Below are positions 42,089-50,877 of a stretch of 64,000 bases of DNA, in pieces. The translations under genes were made by a program, and so were the position numbers. Within the stretch, counting starts at the first letter, position 1. Every line of letters begins with the position of its first letter. The notes below the pieces were generated by a model, which was given only the letters and a program-made list of their open reading frames with translations, was not told the origin of the DNA and made no database searches. Source of the DNA: Trichomonas vaginalis G3 (lineage: Eukaryota > Parabasalia > Trichomonadida > Trichomonadidae); assembly GCF_026262505.1 (NCBI RefSeq), contig NC_067206.1, forward strand, positions 248,001 to 312,000, written 5' to 3'.

Positions 42089-43045
42089 ATGACGAATCCG
42101 AACAAGGACCCCTATGTTTCTAAAGCGACAAAGAAAGCACTCATGATAAAAATCTTTAGTTCAACACCAAATGCTTGGTTTATGGATATCTTGGAAAACA
42201 TTCCGAGAGTTAGAACAGATGGACCTCCATACTGGTTAATATTTGTTGGTCAAAACACAAGATACTGTGAAGCCATACCATTATGGTCCAAAAATATTTT
42301 AGATGTGAAAACTGCTTTGACAATATTCGTTGACAAATACCATCCAACAAAACTGACATCTGACTGTGAAAGTTCTTTCAAATCAGATGATATTAAAAAC
42401 TATCTGCGTTCAAAAATGTAAACCAATATTTCATTGTCGACCAAAACCATTCTGCTCTTGGTGTCATTGACGGTTGTAAAAATGTTAAGAGACTTAAACC
42501 AACCACAAGGTGGTGAAGCAAATGAAATGTCATATGACGACAAATATAGACACTTCTCCATGGCAAAGATGAGACAAGTTTTAAATATTTACAATAGCCG
42601 TAAACAAAAAGGTTTGGGAAACCACTCCCCCGAAGAAATGAAAAACAACCCTGACTTAGAGAAAGACTATATATTTAATAATTTAGTCAAAAGAGACAAA
42701 CAAGAAAGAATGCCGGGCTTCAAACTTCAGAAAGGTGACAAAGTAAAAATAGAAATACCTAAACGCGACCCATATGAAAATACTATTGACTATGACAACA
42801 ATGGGAACCCGACAGGTACTCACGTTCGTGTTCGTAAAAATAGAAGAAAGTATACAAGAGAATATTATGAAGTTTTAGGCAAACATGGCAAAATGTACAC
42901 ACTGCAAGCAGAAGAGAAAACTATTATTGTCAGACCTCTTTTCAAACTTGTCAAAGTTCAAGGTGGTATACTTTCAAAGACAGTTCCTAACAAATATAAG
43001 ACAACTCCTGACGAATATGCTAAAGAAGTTGAAAATGACGACTAA
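42089..43045 (+). pseudogene. Maverick integrase (Maverick 2 copy, broken)
   Basis: Same protein as at 397-1,356: WFMDILENI and KLTSDCESSF catalytic regions and the basic C-terminal domain with YTREYYEVLGKHGKMYTLQA. Convergent with the tail-fibre-like gene and overlapping it by 4 bp. Confidence 0.75.
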
Positions 43046-44415
43046 GCAATTCTATACCATGCGTAAACTGTCATGTAAGGTGGCATGTAGTCTTTACTTT
43101 GTCCCGTTGTTTGTGTATATCCTGAAACGAAATGTGTATGGTTTCCTTCTCCCTGAGTGTCATCCCAGTAACAATTTATAGCAAACTTAACGTCGTCTTT
43201 AACATCATATCCTTGACCTTTTGTCATTCCTGACCAATCCCAATATCTATGCTTATGCCAACCTGCTTGAGATGTACTTAAATCTATGTAGTGACTGTGT
43301 GCAGGTAAATTTTCACCTGAAATCGTTTTACTTCCACCTGTTTCCTTTGAAGAGTTTGCACAATACAAAAACTTGTCGACTATTTGAGTCCAAGTTCCAA
43401 AACCCAGAACTGTTTCTGGTCTGGTAGAGTTCATTGACGTATAAATAGAGCCTATAGGATATAATGTTTGAAGTATTTCAGTCTTTAATGTTTGAAGCTC
43501 TGTTTTGTCAGCCTTCTTATCTAACATTGCTGGTAGTTCATATGCTTCAAAGTTTCTGGCATGACTTTCAATGTTCCTGCAACTCTTATCTAAATTGTTA
43601 AGAGTATCTTTTACGCTTGTACTTGGATTCTCTAAAGGTGCACTTGAACCAAGGTCAAAGTTCAATATTATATCATCTGCTGTAAAAGTTGTAAAACTTG
43701 TATGTGTATGTCCAACGTCACTTTTCCTGTTTAAAGTTTCTTGTAAGTTTGTAATATTTGCAATGGTATGTGTATGTCCAACGTCACTTTTCCTGTTTAA
43801 GGTTTCTTGTAAGTTTGTAATATCAGATATAGAATGTGTATGCTGTTTTTGTGGATATGTTCCTTCTGTCCATTTGAAAATATATTCTTTTGTTGCATCT
43901 ACATATCCAGCTATCCATGTCGAGTCTGCTTTTGTATTCCTTAACTCTGTAACACCTTTCTCAAGCTCTTTCAACTGTTGTCCATCTTCCATTAAAGCTC
44001 TGTCATGACTTGAAACCGTTTGTGCCAACATATCTACAGTTTCTTTGTCAGCTTTATTTTCAACGTCATCTTTTGTTGCATATGTTGCATCTGCTCTGTC
44101 ATGTTCTTCTTGAACTTTTTCAATGACATATGTTTTGTCTGCTTTGTTGTCAACATCTGCTTTCAAAAGAAGTTCTTTTATAGGTTTCTCGTTTAAAGTT
44201 CCTTTTGTTGGATTTATACAAACAGTATGGTTCTTATTGTCTTGAAACAGAAACTCATCTGTCATTGGGTTTAATGTCAGTTTTAAGTTTCCTTCTTTCA
44301 ATGACTCAGATATCTTAGAATAGTTTGAAAAGTTTGTTGTGTTCTTATTTAGAGCTTGTATAATGAGTTGTCGGTTGTGTTGTATTTCTCTCATAGACGC
44401 TGTTTCATTTGACAT
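43042..44415 (-). CDS. Phage-tail-fibre/collar-like protein, 457 residues (Maverick 2)
   Basis: Domains in order: a helical N-terminus (MSNETASMREIQHNRQLIIQ) and a heptad-like stalk with repeated DKADK/ENKAD units (residues ~85-160). Next come two tandem repeats of TNLQETLNRKSDVGHTHT with His-x-His pairs as in metal-binding trimeric phage fibres. The tip domain begins YPIGSIYTSMNSTRPE and continues through GGSKTISGENLPAHSHY to MPPYMTVYAWYRIA. This build is that of phage short tail fibres and collar proteins. In a capsid-forming element it would be a receptor-binding spike; inferred from resemblance. Confidence 0.65.
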   Translation of the reverse strand: MSNETASMREIQHNRQLIIQALNKNTTNFSNYSKISESLKEGNLKLTLNPMTDEFLFQDNKNHTVCINPTKGTLNEKPIKELLLKADVDNKADKTYVIEKVQEEHDRADATYATKDDVENKADKETVDMLAQTVSSHDRALMEDGQQLKELEKGVTELRNTKADSTWIAGYVDATKEYIFKWTEGTYPQKQHTHSISDITNLQETLNRKSDVGHTHTIANITNLQETLNRKSDVGHTHTSFTTFTADDIILNFDLGSSAPLENPSTSVKDTLNNLDKSCRNIESHARNFEAYELPAMLDKKADKTELQTLKTEILQTLYPIGSIYTSMNSTRPETVLGFGTWTQIVDKFLYCANSSKETGGSKTISGENLPAHSHYIDLSTSQAGWHKHRYWDWSGMTKGQGYDVKDDVKFAINCYWDDTQGEGNHTHFVSGYTQTTGQSKDYMPPYMTVYAWYRIA

Positions 44416-44433
44416 TTTTATTCTAGATAAAAT

Positions 44434-45282
44434 ATGCTTTCAATAGAAAAAGAAAATTCAAGAGTTGCTACAACTAAACCATTAGATGAACTTTTTACGA
44501 ATGTCGGTCAAAAGTTTGAGACAGAGACCGTAAAGCATGAAGGCTATCGTTTTGACTACCCGTTAAGATGGTTAAGAGACCCATCTGTCACAAAAGCTAT
44601 TGGCTTTCGTAGAATGAAGTTCATTTCAGAAGCCATACATGGTTTCCCATTTACAGTCGGTTTTGAAGTTCGATACTATAACAAAGAAAAACGTACGTAT
44701 GAGAAATTTGAACAGGGAAAACTTTTACAAGTGAATTTGCTTGTAAACTTAGAAACAACTCTTCAAGCTTTTCAAGAAAAAATAAACGACATCTATATCG
44801 AATATGCAAACCAGTATAACATTGACGAGGGAGAGTACCATCTCGATATTATATATGACAGGAAAAATGCAACTGTTAAAATCAATAGAATAGAAGACCT
44901 TGGAGAAAACGTTTATATTTCTACAAAATATAACAACTTGGCATGGTATAGATTTCTGAGGATGTTAAATCAGCCTGCAGAATATCCAGTACACCCGGAC
45001 TTTTATGAAGTCGAAAACCCTAATGGAACATATGAAAATGTTTTCGACTCAGATGCTATTATAGTTCATGCTTCATTTTCTGGCGCCCAAAACTCTTTCT
45101 TATGCTTGGCAAATGACTTTTACGAAAAACCTACAAAGCTATATGAACCACCAAGTGGAAGTATTTCAGACTTTCAAGTATGGTTTACAACAGATGGAAG
45201 AAAGAGAATAGTTCCATTATACCATGCGTTTTACTTAGAACTTAGTTTCATATACAACTACTATCGAACGGTAAAAATATAA
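44434..45282 (+). CDS. Unknown protein, 282 residues (Maverick 2)
   Basis: Starts MLSIEKENSRVATTKPLDEL and ends YNYYRTVKI. Strand-rich with many aromatic residues (FSGAQNSFLCLANDFYEKP). It is divergent from the tail-fibre-like gene with only 18 bp between the two ATGs, so the two are probably co-expressed. Perhaps a fibre base or vertex protein. Not recognised. Confidence 0.5.
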   Translation: MLSIEKENSRVATTKPLDELFTNVGQKFETETVKHEGYRFDYPLRWLRDPSVTKAIGFRRMKFISEAIHGFPFTVGFEVRYYNKEKRTYEKFEQGKLLQVNLLVNLETTLQAFQEKINDIYIEYANQYNIDEGEYHLDIIYDRKNATVKINRIEDLGENVYISTKYNNLAWYRFLRMLNQPAEYPVHPDFYEVENPNGTYENVFDSDAIIVHASFSGAQNSFLCLANDFYEKPTKLYEPPSGSISDFQVWFTTDGRKRIVPLYHAFYLELSFIYNYYRTVKI

Positions 45283-45286
45283 TTTT

Positions 45287-45533
45287 TTAATACGGTTGAG
45301 GTGTTGGATTTGGTTGCCAACTTGACTGTGGTGCAGGTTCAGGCTGTTGTATAACAGGAGCTTGTTCTTCTGGTTCAGGGTCTTTAGGTATAATACCAAC
45401 GAACTGACCTACTCTTTTACCAATATTTTTGACTCCGTTCCAAATTCCTCTTCCTACGGTTTTATTCCATTCCATATACCTCTTCCGACTCTTCTGAAGA
45501 AGTTTCCAATACTACTGAAGAAACCCATTTTAC
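45287..45533 (-). pseudogene. Small basic/proline-rich protein (Maverick 2, probably broken)
   Basis: One frame reads MEWNKTVGRGIWNGVKNIGK with a Pro/Gln-rich tail ending NPTPQPY. Just upstream is a similar short start, MGFFSSIGNFFRRVG. The glycine-rich, basic, amphipathic N-terminus recalls the protein at 41,670-42,071. Confidence 0.4.
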
Positions 45534-45546
45534 TATATGTAAAAAT

Positions 45547-45909
45547 CTAATGTCCGCCTAGTCTCTTACGTTTCCTTCTGAGTTCCATAGCATTTTTTAA
45601 CTGGAGCTCATACATTCTGTTTCTCTTCTGGTAGAAAACATATTCTGGGTCAACTCCTGTGTTCGCGTCATCTGCATAAAGTTGTTTATATCCCACTTCA
45701 GGGTTTGTATAAAACTCTTTCCATCTCATATTTGCATACCATGGTGGCAAACCTAACGCAGCGTCATTTGACATGGCAGTTTGCATTTGTACATCTGTTG
45801 GCACTTGACCATAGTTTGCCATTGCAGTTTGTATTCTAACTTCATTTGGAATATTCTCTGGGTTTGGTTGTCCAGGTTGCTGTGCATTCGCTAAGTTCTG
45901 TGCGTCCAT
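45547..45909 (-). CDS. Unknown protein, 120 residues (Maverick 2)
   Basis: Starts MDAQNLANAQQPGQPNPENI, with an internal repeat of the type VxxQTAMxN, a Tyr/Trp-rich middle and a very basic C-terminus (ELRRKRKRLGGH) that could bind nucleic acid. Function unknown. Confidence 0.5.
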   Translation of the reverse strand: MDAQNLANAQQPGQPNPENIPNEVRIQTAMANYGQVPTDVQMQTAMSNDAALGLPPWYANMRWKEFYTNPEVGYKQLYADDANTGVDPEYVFYQKRNRMYELQLKNAMELRRKRKRLGGH

Positions 45910-45932
45910 TTAATATTAGATAAAAATATCTC

Positions 45933-46064
45933 TTACGAGTACATATACTGGACATTTGCAGGCATTGGTTCATCTTCATATTCTCTATATCTTTCTGCCA
46001 CGTCAAATAAATAAATGACACAATGGAAAAAACCTAAAACAAGTAGTCCTATTTCAAACCACAT
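45933..46064 (-). CDS. Small membrane-anchored peptide, 43 residues (Maverick 2)
   Basis: MWFEIGLLVLGFFHCVIYLF forms one hydrophobic helix, followed by a charged tail ending MPANVQYMYS. The ATG overlaps the end of the methyltransferase gene by 16 bp. Not recognised. Confidence 0.4.
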   Translation of the reverse strand: MWFEIGLLVLGFFHCVIYLFDVAERYREYEDEPMPANVQYMYS

Positions 46065-46867
46065 TTACTTACTAGTAAAATTTCTTTGTTATGACACTTT
46101 CTCAGGTTTATAGGACCTCTCTCATATTCTATCTTGTCATATCTAAACTCATAGTCATGTATGTCCTCTAACCATCTCATAACGGTTTCCAAACCACTTT
46201 TATCGGATGTAAAGTAAAAGCATGGATGGTTATGTAAAACGTCTAAAGTTTCTAAAGAGTCTCTCAAAGTCCAGTCTACTTGGTATTGAAAATCGCATGT
46301 GTTATAGAACGGCGGGTCCACTATAAAGAAAACATTTTCCTTGTCTTTATATTTTTCATACAACTCTGTCCAACGACATCTCACAAACTCTATACCCTCA
46401 ATATATTTTTCTATGTCCTCTTTGAAAACATTTGTATAGTTAAGATATAAAACTTTTGACATAAGTGTTTCAATGTCATGAACTCTTATAGCACCACTAT
46501 ATAATAGTCTAGCAGATATACTATCCCAGTCTATATATTCTGCTTTTTTCAAAACCTCTCTCACAATATTTTTGTTATCTAATGGTATACGTTCCATCTT
46601 ACCTATAGGTATCTTTTCTTTTAACTCTTTCAATATATTGTTTGTGTCTGGTATATGTTTGAGACGGTCCATATAGTTGTCGAAGTCATTGCATATAATC
46701 TTTGAGTCTGGGAATATTGTATGGCACAAATGGGATATATAGAAACTTCCACCGAACAAATCTACAAATGTTAGACCATTCGGTAGTTTCTTAAGTTCTC
46801 TCAATAGAATATCTTTACATTTACTCTTATTTCCAAAGAACGGTAACGGTGGTTTTGTAAAATTCAT
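46049..46867 (-). CDS. D12-class adenine-N6 DNA methyltransferase (Maverick 2)
   Basis: 272 residues, close to the usual length of Dam-type enzymes. Motifs in order: PLPFFGNKSK near the start (AdoMet-binding motif X), FVDLFGGSFY (motif I), and FIVDPPFYNTCDF (catalytic DPPY-type motif IV). It would methylate adenine in element or host DNA. It is the last gene before the right terminal repeat, a usual place for cargo. The frame looks whole. Confidence 0.8.
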   Translation of the reverse strand: MNFTKPPLPFFGNKSKCKDILLRELKKLPNGLTFVDLFGGSFYISHLCHTIFPDSKIICNDFDNYMDRLKHIPDTNNILKELKEKIPIGKMERIPLDNKNIVREVLKKAEYIDWDSISARLLYSGAIRVHDIETLMSKVLYLNYTNVFKEDIEKYIEGIEFVRCRWTELYEKYKDKENVFFIVDPPFYNTCDFQYQVDWTLRDSLETLDVLHNHPCFYFTSDKSGLETVMRWLEDIHDYEFRYDKIEYERGPINLRKCHNKEILLVSKCGLK

Positions 46868-47079
46868 TTATATATAATAATAAAAATGTTTTTACCTGAA
46901 AAGTGACAGAAAAGTGACAAAACATGAAAACATATATAATTTGTGAAAAGCGACACATTATATAATGTTTTCGACCCAGAAGAAGGCTTCTCAAAGTATA
47001 CTTCCTTGGAACGCCTGTAACTTTTCCTGTAGCGACGATAGACCCTTACTTGTCCGGACAAAGTTATACTAAACATCTT
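46868..47079. other. Patchwork right subterminal region of Maverick 2
   Basis: No gene. Holds AAAAGTGACA motifs (46,898-46,922). Then comes a ~45-bp piece (46,950-46,990) also found near the right end of element 1 (20,033-20,076), followed directly by the ~80-bp subterminal repeat (46,987-47,070) and the terminal repeat. Confidence 0.6.
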
Positions 47080-47126
47080 CAGGGCTAGAAGGGGCGCAGC
47101 CCCTGGAAGCCCCACATACCTGACCT
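47080..47126. repeat. Right terminal inverted repeat of Maverick 2
   Basis: Contains GAAGGGGCGCAGCCCC and ends CCCACATACCTGACCT, the inverse of 23,212-23,258. Confidence 0.85.
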
Positions 47127-47827
47127 AATAAAATTACTAAATTTTGTAAATTCGATTAGCTAATCGAATTCTGAAAAAATCTGAATGAAAATCATCCATA
47201 CTGTACTTTACAGCGGTCGATATTTCGCTTTTTTTCTTTTTTGAGTAGTCACTTCACTTATGATTTTCTAGGCAGAATAATTTTAATTCTACAATCTGTA
47301 CCTAAATTGCTGCTTGTGAACCGTATAAATAATAATCAGTTACTTAATTCCTTCGTATTTTTAATCAAATCTCTAGTATTCTTATCATGACTTTATTACC
47401 ATACTCTTAGACACAAGTAATAAAAGCTATTCAGACAATCTATTTTACATAAGTTCACAAGGACTTTCATTCAATATTCCATCAAATTATTAATATGCAT
47501 GTTACACTGTGAAGATCTGGTTCTTTCATAATGTTGCAATCATGACACTCTCTTAGACAGATTCAATTACATATTTTCAATTTTGACATATGATGAAGCA
47601 AATAATATAGATCCGCAATAGATAAAACAAATAAGAGGATCTTTAATATAAACATAACAGATAATAAACTATATATTTTATTCTGTCCGATATATATTTT
47701 CGAAACAGTTGCCAACTCATTACTTGAATCGCATCTGCTTCGATATTTCAAAGAATACAATTTCTATATTATAACAATTCATCATTTTGGCCAAACTTTG
47801 AATCAAACAGTTCGTGAAGATATGGAC
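47127..47827. other. Host spacer right of Maverick 2
   Basis: AT-rich, no gene seen. A perfect 22-bp palindrome lies at 47,149-47,170 (arms AATTCGATTAG), only 22 bp beyond the element end. A 65-codon minus-strand frame at 47,563-47,760 has no support and is not called. Confidence 0.6.
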
Positions 47828-48295
47828 TTATGGGCTTGTTCCTGCTGTCTGCTGTTGTGGTTGATATGTTCGTAAAGTCCATTTTCTTATTTCTCCCATA
47901 TTGTTTTTCAAATATGGGTATCTTTCCATGAGCAACTTTTGAAGAGCTTCACGTGGAGCTGGTTGCAAGCCACTGTCATGGAGTGTAGAATTTATCGATG
48001 ATTTGCATTTGAATAATAAAAACTTCAATTGCTGAGTATTTATAGCGATTTCTTGATCAAACCATAAAACACCGCAAGCAAGACACCTTTTATGATCTTC
48101 ATAATCACCACGAATTGCCCATCTCTTAATGATTTCTAAAGCTTCAGCAAACTTTGATATTTTCTTGTTTCTTTTAATTTTTGAAGACATCTGACAGAGG
48201 GTTGCTCTGAGTTGTAAGAATTGTTGCTTATCATAATAGTTCAAGAGCCAAAACTCTTGAGGAACTTGGCCCCCATATAGCATCAGGTTATTCAT
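47828..48295 (-). CDS. Initiator-binding-domain (IBD) protein, short form
   Basis: 155 residues. Nearly the whole protein is one helical winged-helix-like domain, with RCLACGVLWFDQEIAINT, KCKSSINSTLHDSGLQ and the closing IRKWTLR. These match the paralogue at 49,863 and, from memory of the family, the IBD of T. vaginalis IBP39, which binds the initiator element at transcription starts. Unlike the paralogue it stops right after the domain, with only a short Gln-rich tail. It could therefore bind promoters without the activating or polymerase-contacting C-terminus. The ATG is the first in frame; TCATATTTTATT lies ~25 bp upstream. Divergent from the paralogue. Confidence 0.6.
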   Translation of the reverse strand: MNNLMLYGGQVPQEFWLLNYYDKQQFLQLRATLCQMSSKIKRNKKISKFAEALEIIKRWAIRGDYEDHKRCLACGVLWFDQEIAINTQQLKFLLFKCKSSINSTLHDSGLQPAPREALQKLLMERYPYLKNNMGEIRKWTLRTYQPQQQTAGTSP

Positions 48296-49849
48296 AGCAA
48301 AATCAATAAAAATAAAATATGACCATTTGACTTCTCAAAATTTGAGAGAAACATCACAAAAAAAGTAATTCAAATTGAATATAATTTTGACTGCAAATCT
48401 AGCCCGGCTTTCTCTCAAATATTATACACATTAAAGTTTTATGCTGCTATTTTATTTATAGAATTTGGTTTTAACTAAATTTTGACGCGGATACAATCTT
48501 TTAAGCACTCCATTCAATCCCAATCATTAATTTATGAATTAGCTGTAACAATATATAACTAGAGTGATAGACAAGTATTAATTTATGATTTAAAAAAGGT
48601 CTGGATCATTTGACATCAATTAATTCAAAATTGTCTAATTGGCCAATCAAGAGGAAGTTGATACTAAAATGCTAAAATAGATAAAATGAACTTTTAGGAA
48701 AATCAAATTTCGAACAACCGATTTTGTGAAAAAATCAATAGAAAATATCACATAATCTCTATTTTTACATAGATTTTTTTTTAAAATTATTGAATGCATT
48801 CAAAATTTTATTCAATGTGTATCAGGTTTAAGAGGAAATGATCTGAACAATATATAACTTTGTTTCCCCAATGAGACACATAAAGCATCAAAAGATTTAA
48901 TTTGTGGAATTCCTCCAATCGAAACAACATTCTTATCAAAATTCAAATTTTGGCTATCTAAAATTATTGATGCAAATGATCAATCCTATCATTATTCCAT
49001 AACCGCGTTCTATGAAATCAAAAAAGACATCGTGGCATCCTGAAAAAAATTCATTTTCGCGGGGTTCGAACCTGGTTAAATGTACAAAGTATCATCAAGA
49101 AAAATTTAAGAAATAGTCAGCTCGGATCAACTCATGTTTATTTAATCAATTTTTTAGAGTCAATTTTCACATGTTCCTAATTCAAATCCCAGTTGAACCA
49201 AGGAAGGCATAAATGGTTCATATATATGACTATCATGCATTTTCAGTAAATTAGATAACTTATTTTTACCTTGTGTTTACGTGATTACTCTTTTTCATAT
49301 TCGGCTCAAAAAATAGGCCCTGTTTAACAAGGCTAACGCTCATTTATAATTTCATATATCCAATATAAATACACGGTAATAATTTTTAATGCATGATGAA
49401 TCTTTTTTGATTTAATTGAATAGGATCATGATGACAAAATGCTAATTCGCTAAAAATCAATCTTGAATTCATGAGCCTGAAATACAGGTATCAATATTAT
49501 AAGACAAATTGGTTTTGATCAAGGAATTTTTTCCAATCTCCTTCTAGAATATTACAAAAACATACGACTTGCGAATTCATCGCTGTTAGAATTTTTTGTA
49601 GTATACCTATTAACACTAATTTATAGGGAAAATATTTATCGACAATTGATGGTAACCAATTGAAGGAAAAAATAAAACGGGCAAGAAAAAAGTTTGTAAA
49701 TGTGATTAAAATTTTCGATTATTTTGAAAACTGTGTATATGCACTATGATCATCCTAAATACAAAAGACTGTGGAATAAAATTTTCAGCTACCCATTGTT
49801 CTCAAATTTTTGAGAGCCTTTTAAATTGTATTGGATTTTTTTTTCAAAA
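48296..49849. other. 1.5-kb AT-rich intergenic region between the two IBD genes
   Basis: No gene seen. Contains the perfect palindrome ATTGGCCAAT (48,638-48,647) and a lone pol III B-box-like GGTTCGAACC (49,063-49,072). Serves as the divergent 5' region of both genes. Confidence 0.6.
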
Positions 49850-49862
49850 TCATTTTTCATTA
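49850..49862 (+). promoter_or_regulatory. Canonical Trichomonas initiator (Inr)
   Basis: TCATTTTTCATTA fits the published consensus TCAYTWYTCATTA at every position and abuts the ATG at 49,863. It sets the start of transcription (the A of TCA, 49,852) and decides the start codon, since an upstream in-frame start would lie before the transcript. Confidence 0.9.
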
Positions 49863-50588
49863 ATGGAAACTGAACAAGGTGAAAGTACCCCAATGTTTTT
49901 GAACCTTCTTTCTACTGAAAATCAAAAAGCGTACAAAGACTTGCAGAGCATTCTTGCAGCAAAAGATCATCGCTACAATCGTAACAAGCGCATCGTAACC
50001 TTTCAAGACATGCTTTCTCAGATCAAAGAATTTTGCGTCAGAGGTGATTCTAATGACTGGAAGCGCTACTTAGTCTGCGGTATTTGTTGGATTAATAATG
50101 ATATCGCAATTAACACAAGACAGCTTCGTATCTTACTCGGAAAAAGCAAATCTACAATCAATGGAGCTTTTTCAAAGATGGGATATGAGACTCTTCCATT
50201 CAAAAACAACGATAATCACTTAGAAGAGATTATTCCTTTCCTGAAAGGTAACTTTTCGGAAGCACGCCAGTGGACAGTTAGACGCAACATTAGCAACGCT
50301 GTATCAGACACAGAAAAGATAGAAGAAGTGAAGTCACCAGAACCTATTAAATACGCTAAAACACCAGAGCCTATTGTTGAATACCAAGCCCAGGAACAAG
50401 ATTTCAACACATTCGATGATTTTAATGCTACAGAATTCTCTTACGACCAGATTATCGAACCAGCATTCGATTTTAAGACAGATTTTAATTTCGATGCTTA
50501 CGAAACATCTGCTCTTAAGTTTGAAGAAGAATACCCATTCCCACCACAACCAACAACAACAAATGTTTTCGCTTTCAAATACTTTTAA
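49863..50588 (+). CDS. Initiator-binding-domain (IBD) transcription factor, long form
   Basis: 241 residues. The IBD spans about residues 20-142: FQDMLSQIKEFCVRGDSNDW, VCGICWINNDIAINTRQL, KSKSTINGAFSKMGYETL and ARQWTVRR. The remaining ~100 residues are acidic and aromatic (FDFKTDFNFDAYETS), like an activation or polymerase-contacting tail. The family, typified by IBP39, recognises the initiator element in T. vaginalis. The frame opens upstream, but the ATG at 49,863 is chosen because it directly follows a perfect Inr. The gene may thus be controlled by its own class of factor. Confidence 0.65.
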   Translation: METEQGESTPMFLNLLSTENQKAYKDLQSILAAKDHRYNRNKRIVTFQDMLSQIKEFCVRGDSNDWKRYLVCGICWINNDIAINTRQLRILLGKSKSTINGAFSKMGYETLPFKNNDNHLEEIIPFLKGNFSEARQWTVRRNISNAVSDTEKIEEVKSPEPIKYAKTPEPIVEYQAQEQDFNTFDDFNATEFSYDQIIEPAFDFKTDFNFDAYETSALKFEEEYPFPPQPTTTNVFAFKYF

Positions 50589-50877
50589 ATTTTTTACCAT
50601 GAATAAAAGAAATAATAAGTTCTGTGTGTATTATTAATTGAATTCTTTTTATTTTTATATCCCATAAGAGTCGGTTCATAAATTTCAATTGGAAAATTTT
50701 TGATCAAAAAAAATCATTTATCTCTAAATTTGTGTATTATTCATTTTTAATCGAGCGATTTTCAAAATTAATTTTTTACAAAAATTTTGATCGGAAAAAA
50801 TGATTTTATTCGGAATGGTTTTGCTCTTTTAAATCAAAAATGTATTATATTCCTTCTAATATGAAGAAAAATCCAAA
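50589..50877. other. Short intergenic region upstream of the APC2-like gene
   Basis: AT-rich. A short upstream frame starts at 50,861 (MKKNPKCCFLPM, ends within the main gene's first codons, out of frame) and might dampen translation. No clear initiator seen. Confidence 0.4.

Larger units (their letters stand above)
23212..47126. mobile_element. Maverick/Polinton element 2, seen end to end
   Basis: A 23.9-kb element bounded by inverted ~46-bp terminal repeats. The flanking five bases are CATAA on the left and AATAA on the right, a near-match to the short target duplication Mavericks make. It carries all hallmark genes: integrase, protein-primed polymerase B, packaging ATPase, D5/SF3-type helicase, capsid proteins. 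It also carries a D12-type DNA methyltransferase, an HNH-like protein and a tail-fibre-like protein. It is broken (roughly fifteen to twenty interrupted frames) but little diverged from element 1, hence young. It lies in the opposite orientation to element 1. Confidence 0.93.

Noticed and set aside
1-47126. Prophage or bacterial plasmid origin of the first 47 kb, suggested by tail-fibre, Dam and HNH genes
   Set aside because: The rve-type integrase, protein-primed polymerase, A32-like ATPase and capsid block with terminal inverted repeats define a Maverick/Polinton, and the flanks are trichomonad genes.
47563-47760. A 65-codon minus-strand frame near the IBD genes
   Set aside because: Low-complexity AT-rich translation without any motif or initiator.
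49032-49072. tRNA or tRNA-like gene (TGGCATCCTG as A box, GGTTCGAACC as B box)
   Set aside because: The B box is perfect but no five-pair T stem, acceptor stem or anticodon arm can be folded around it.
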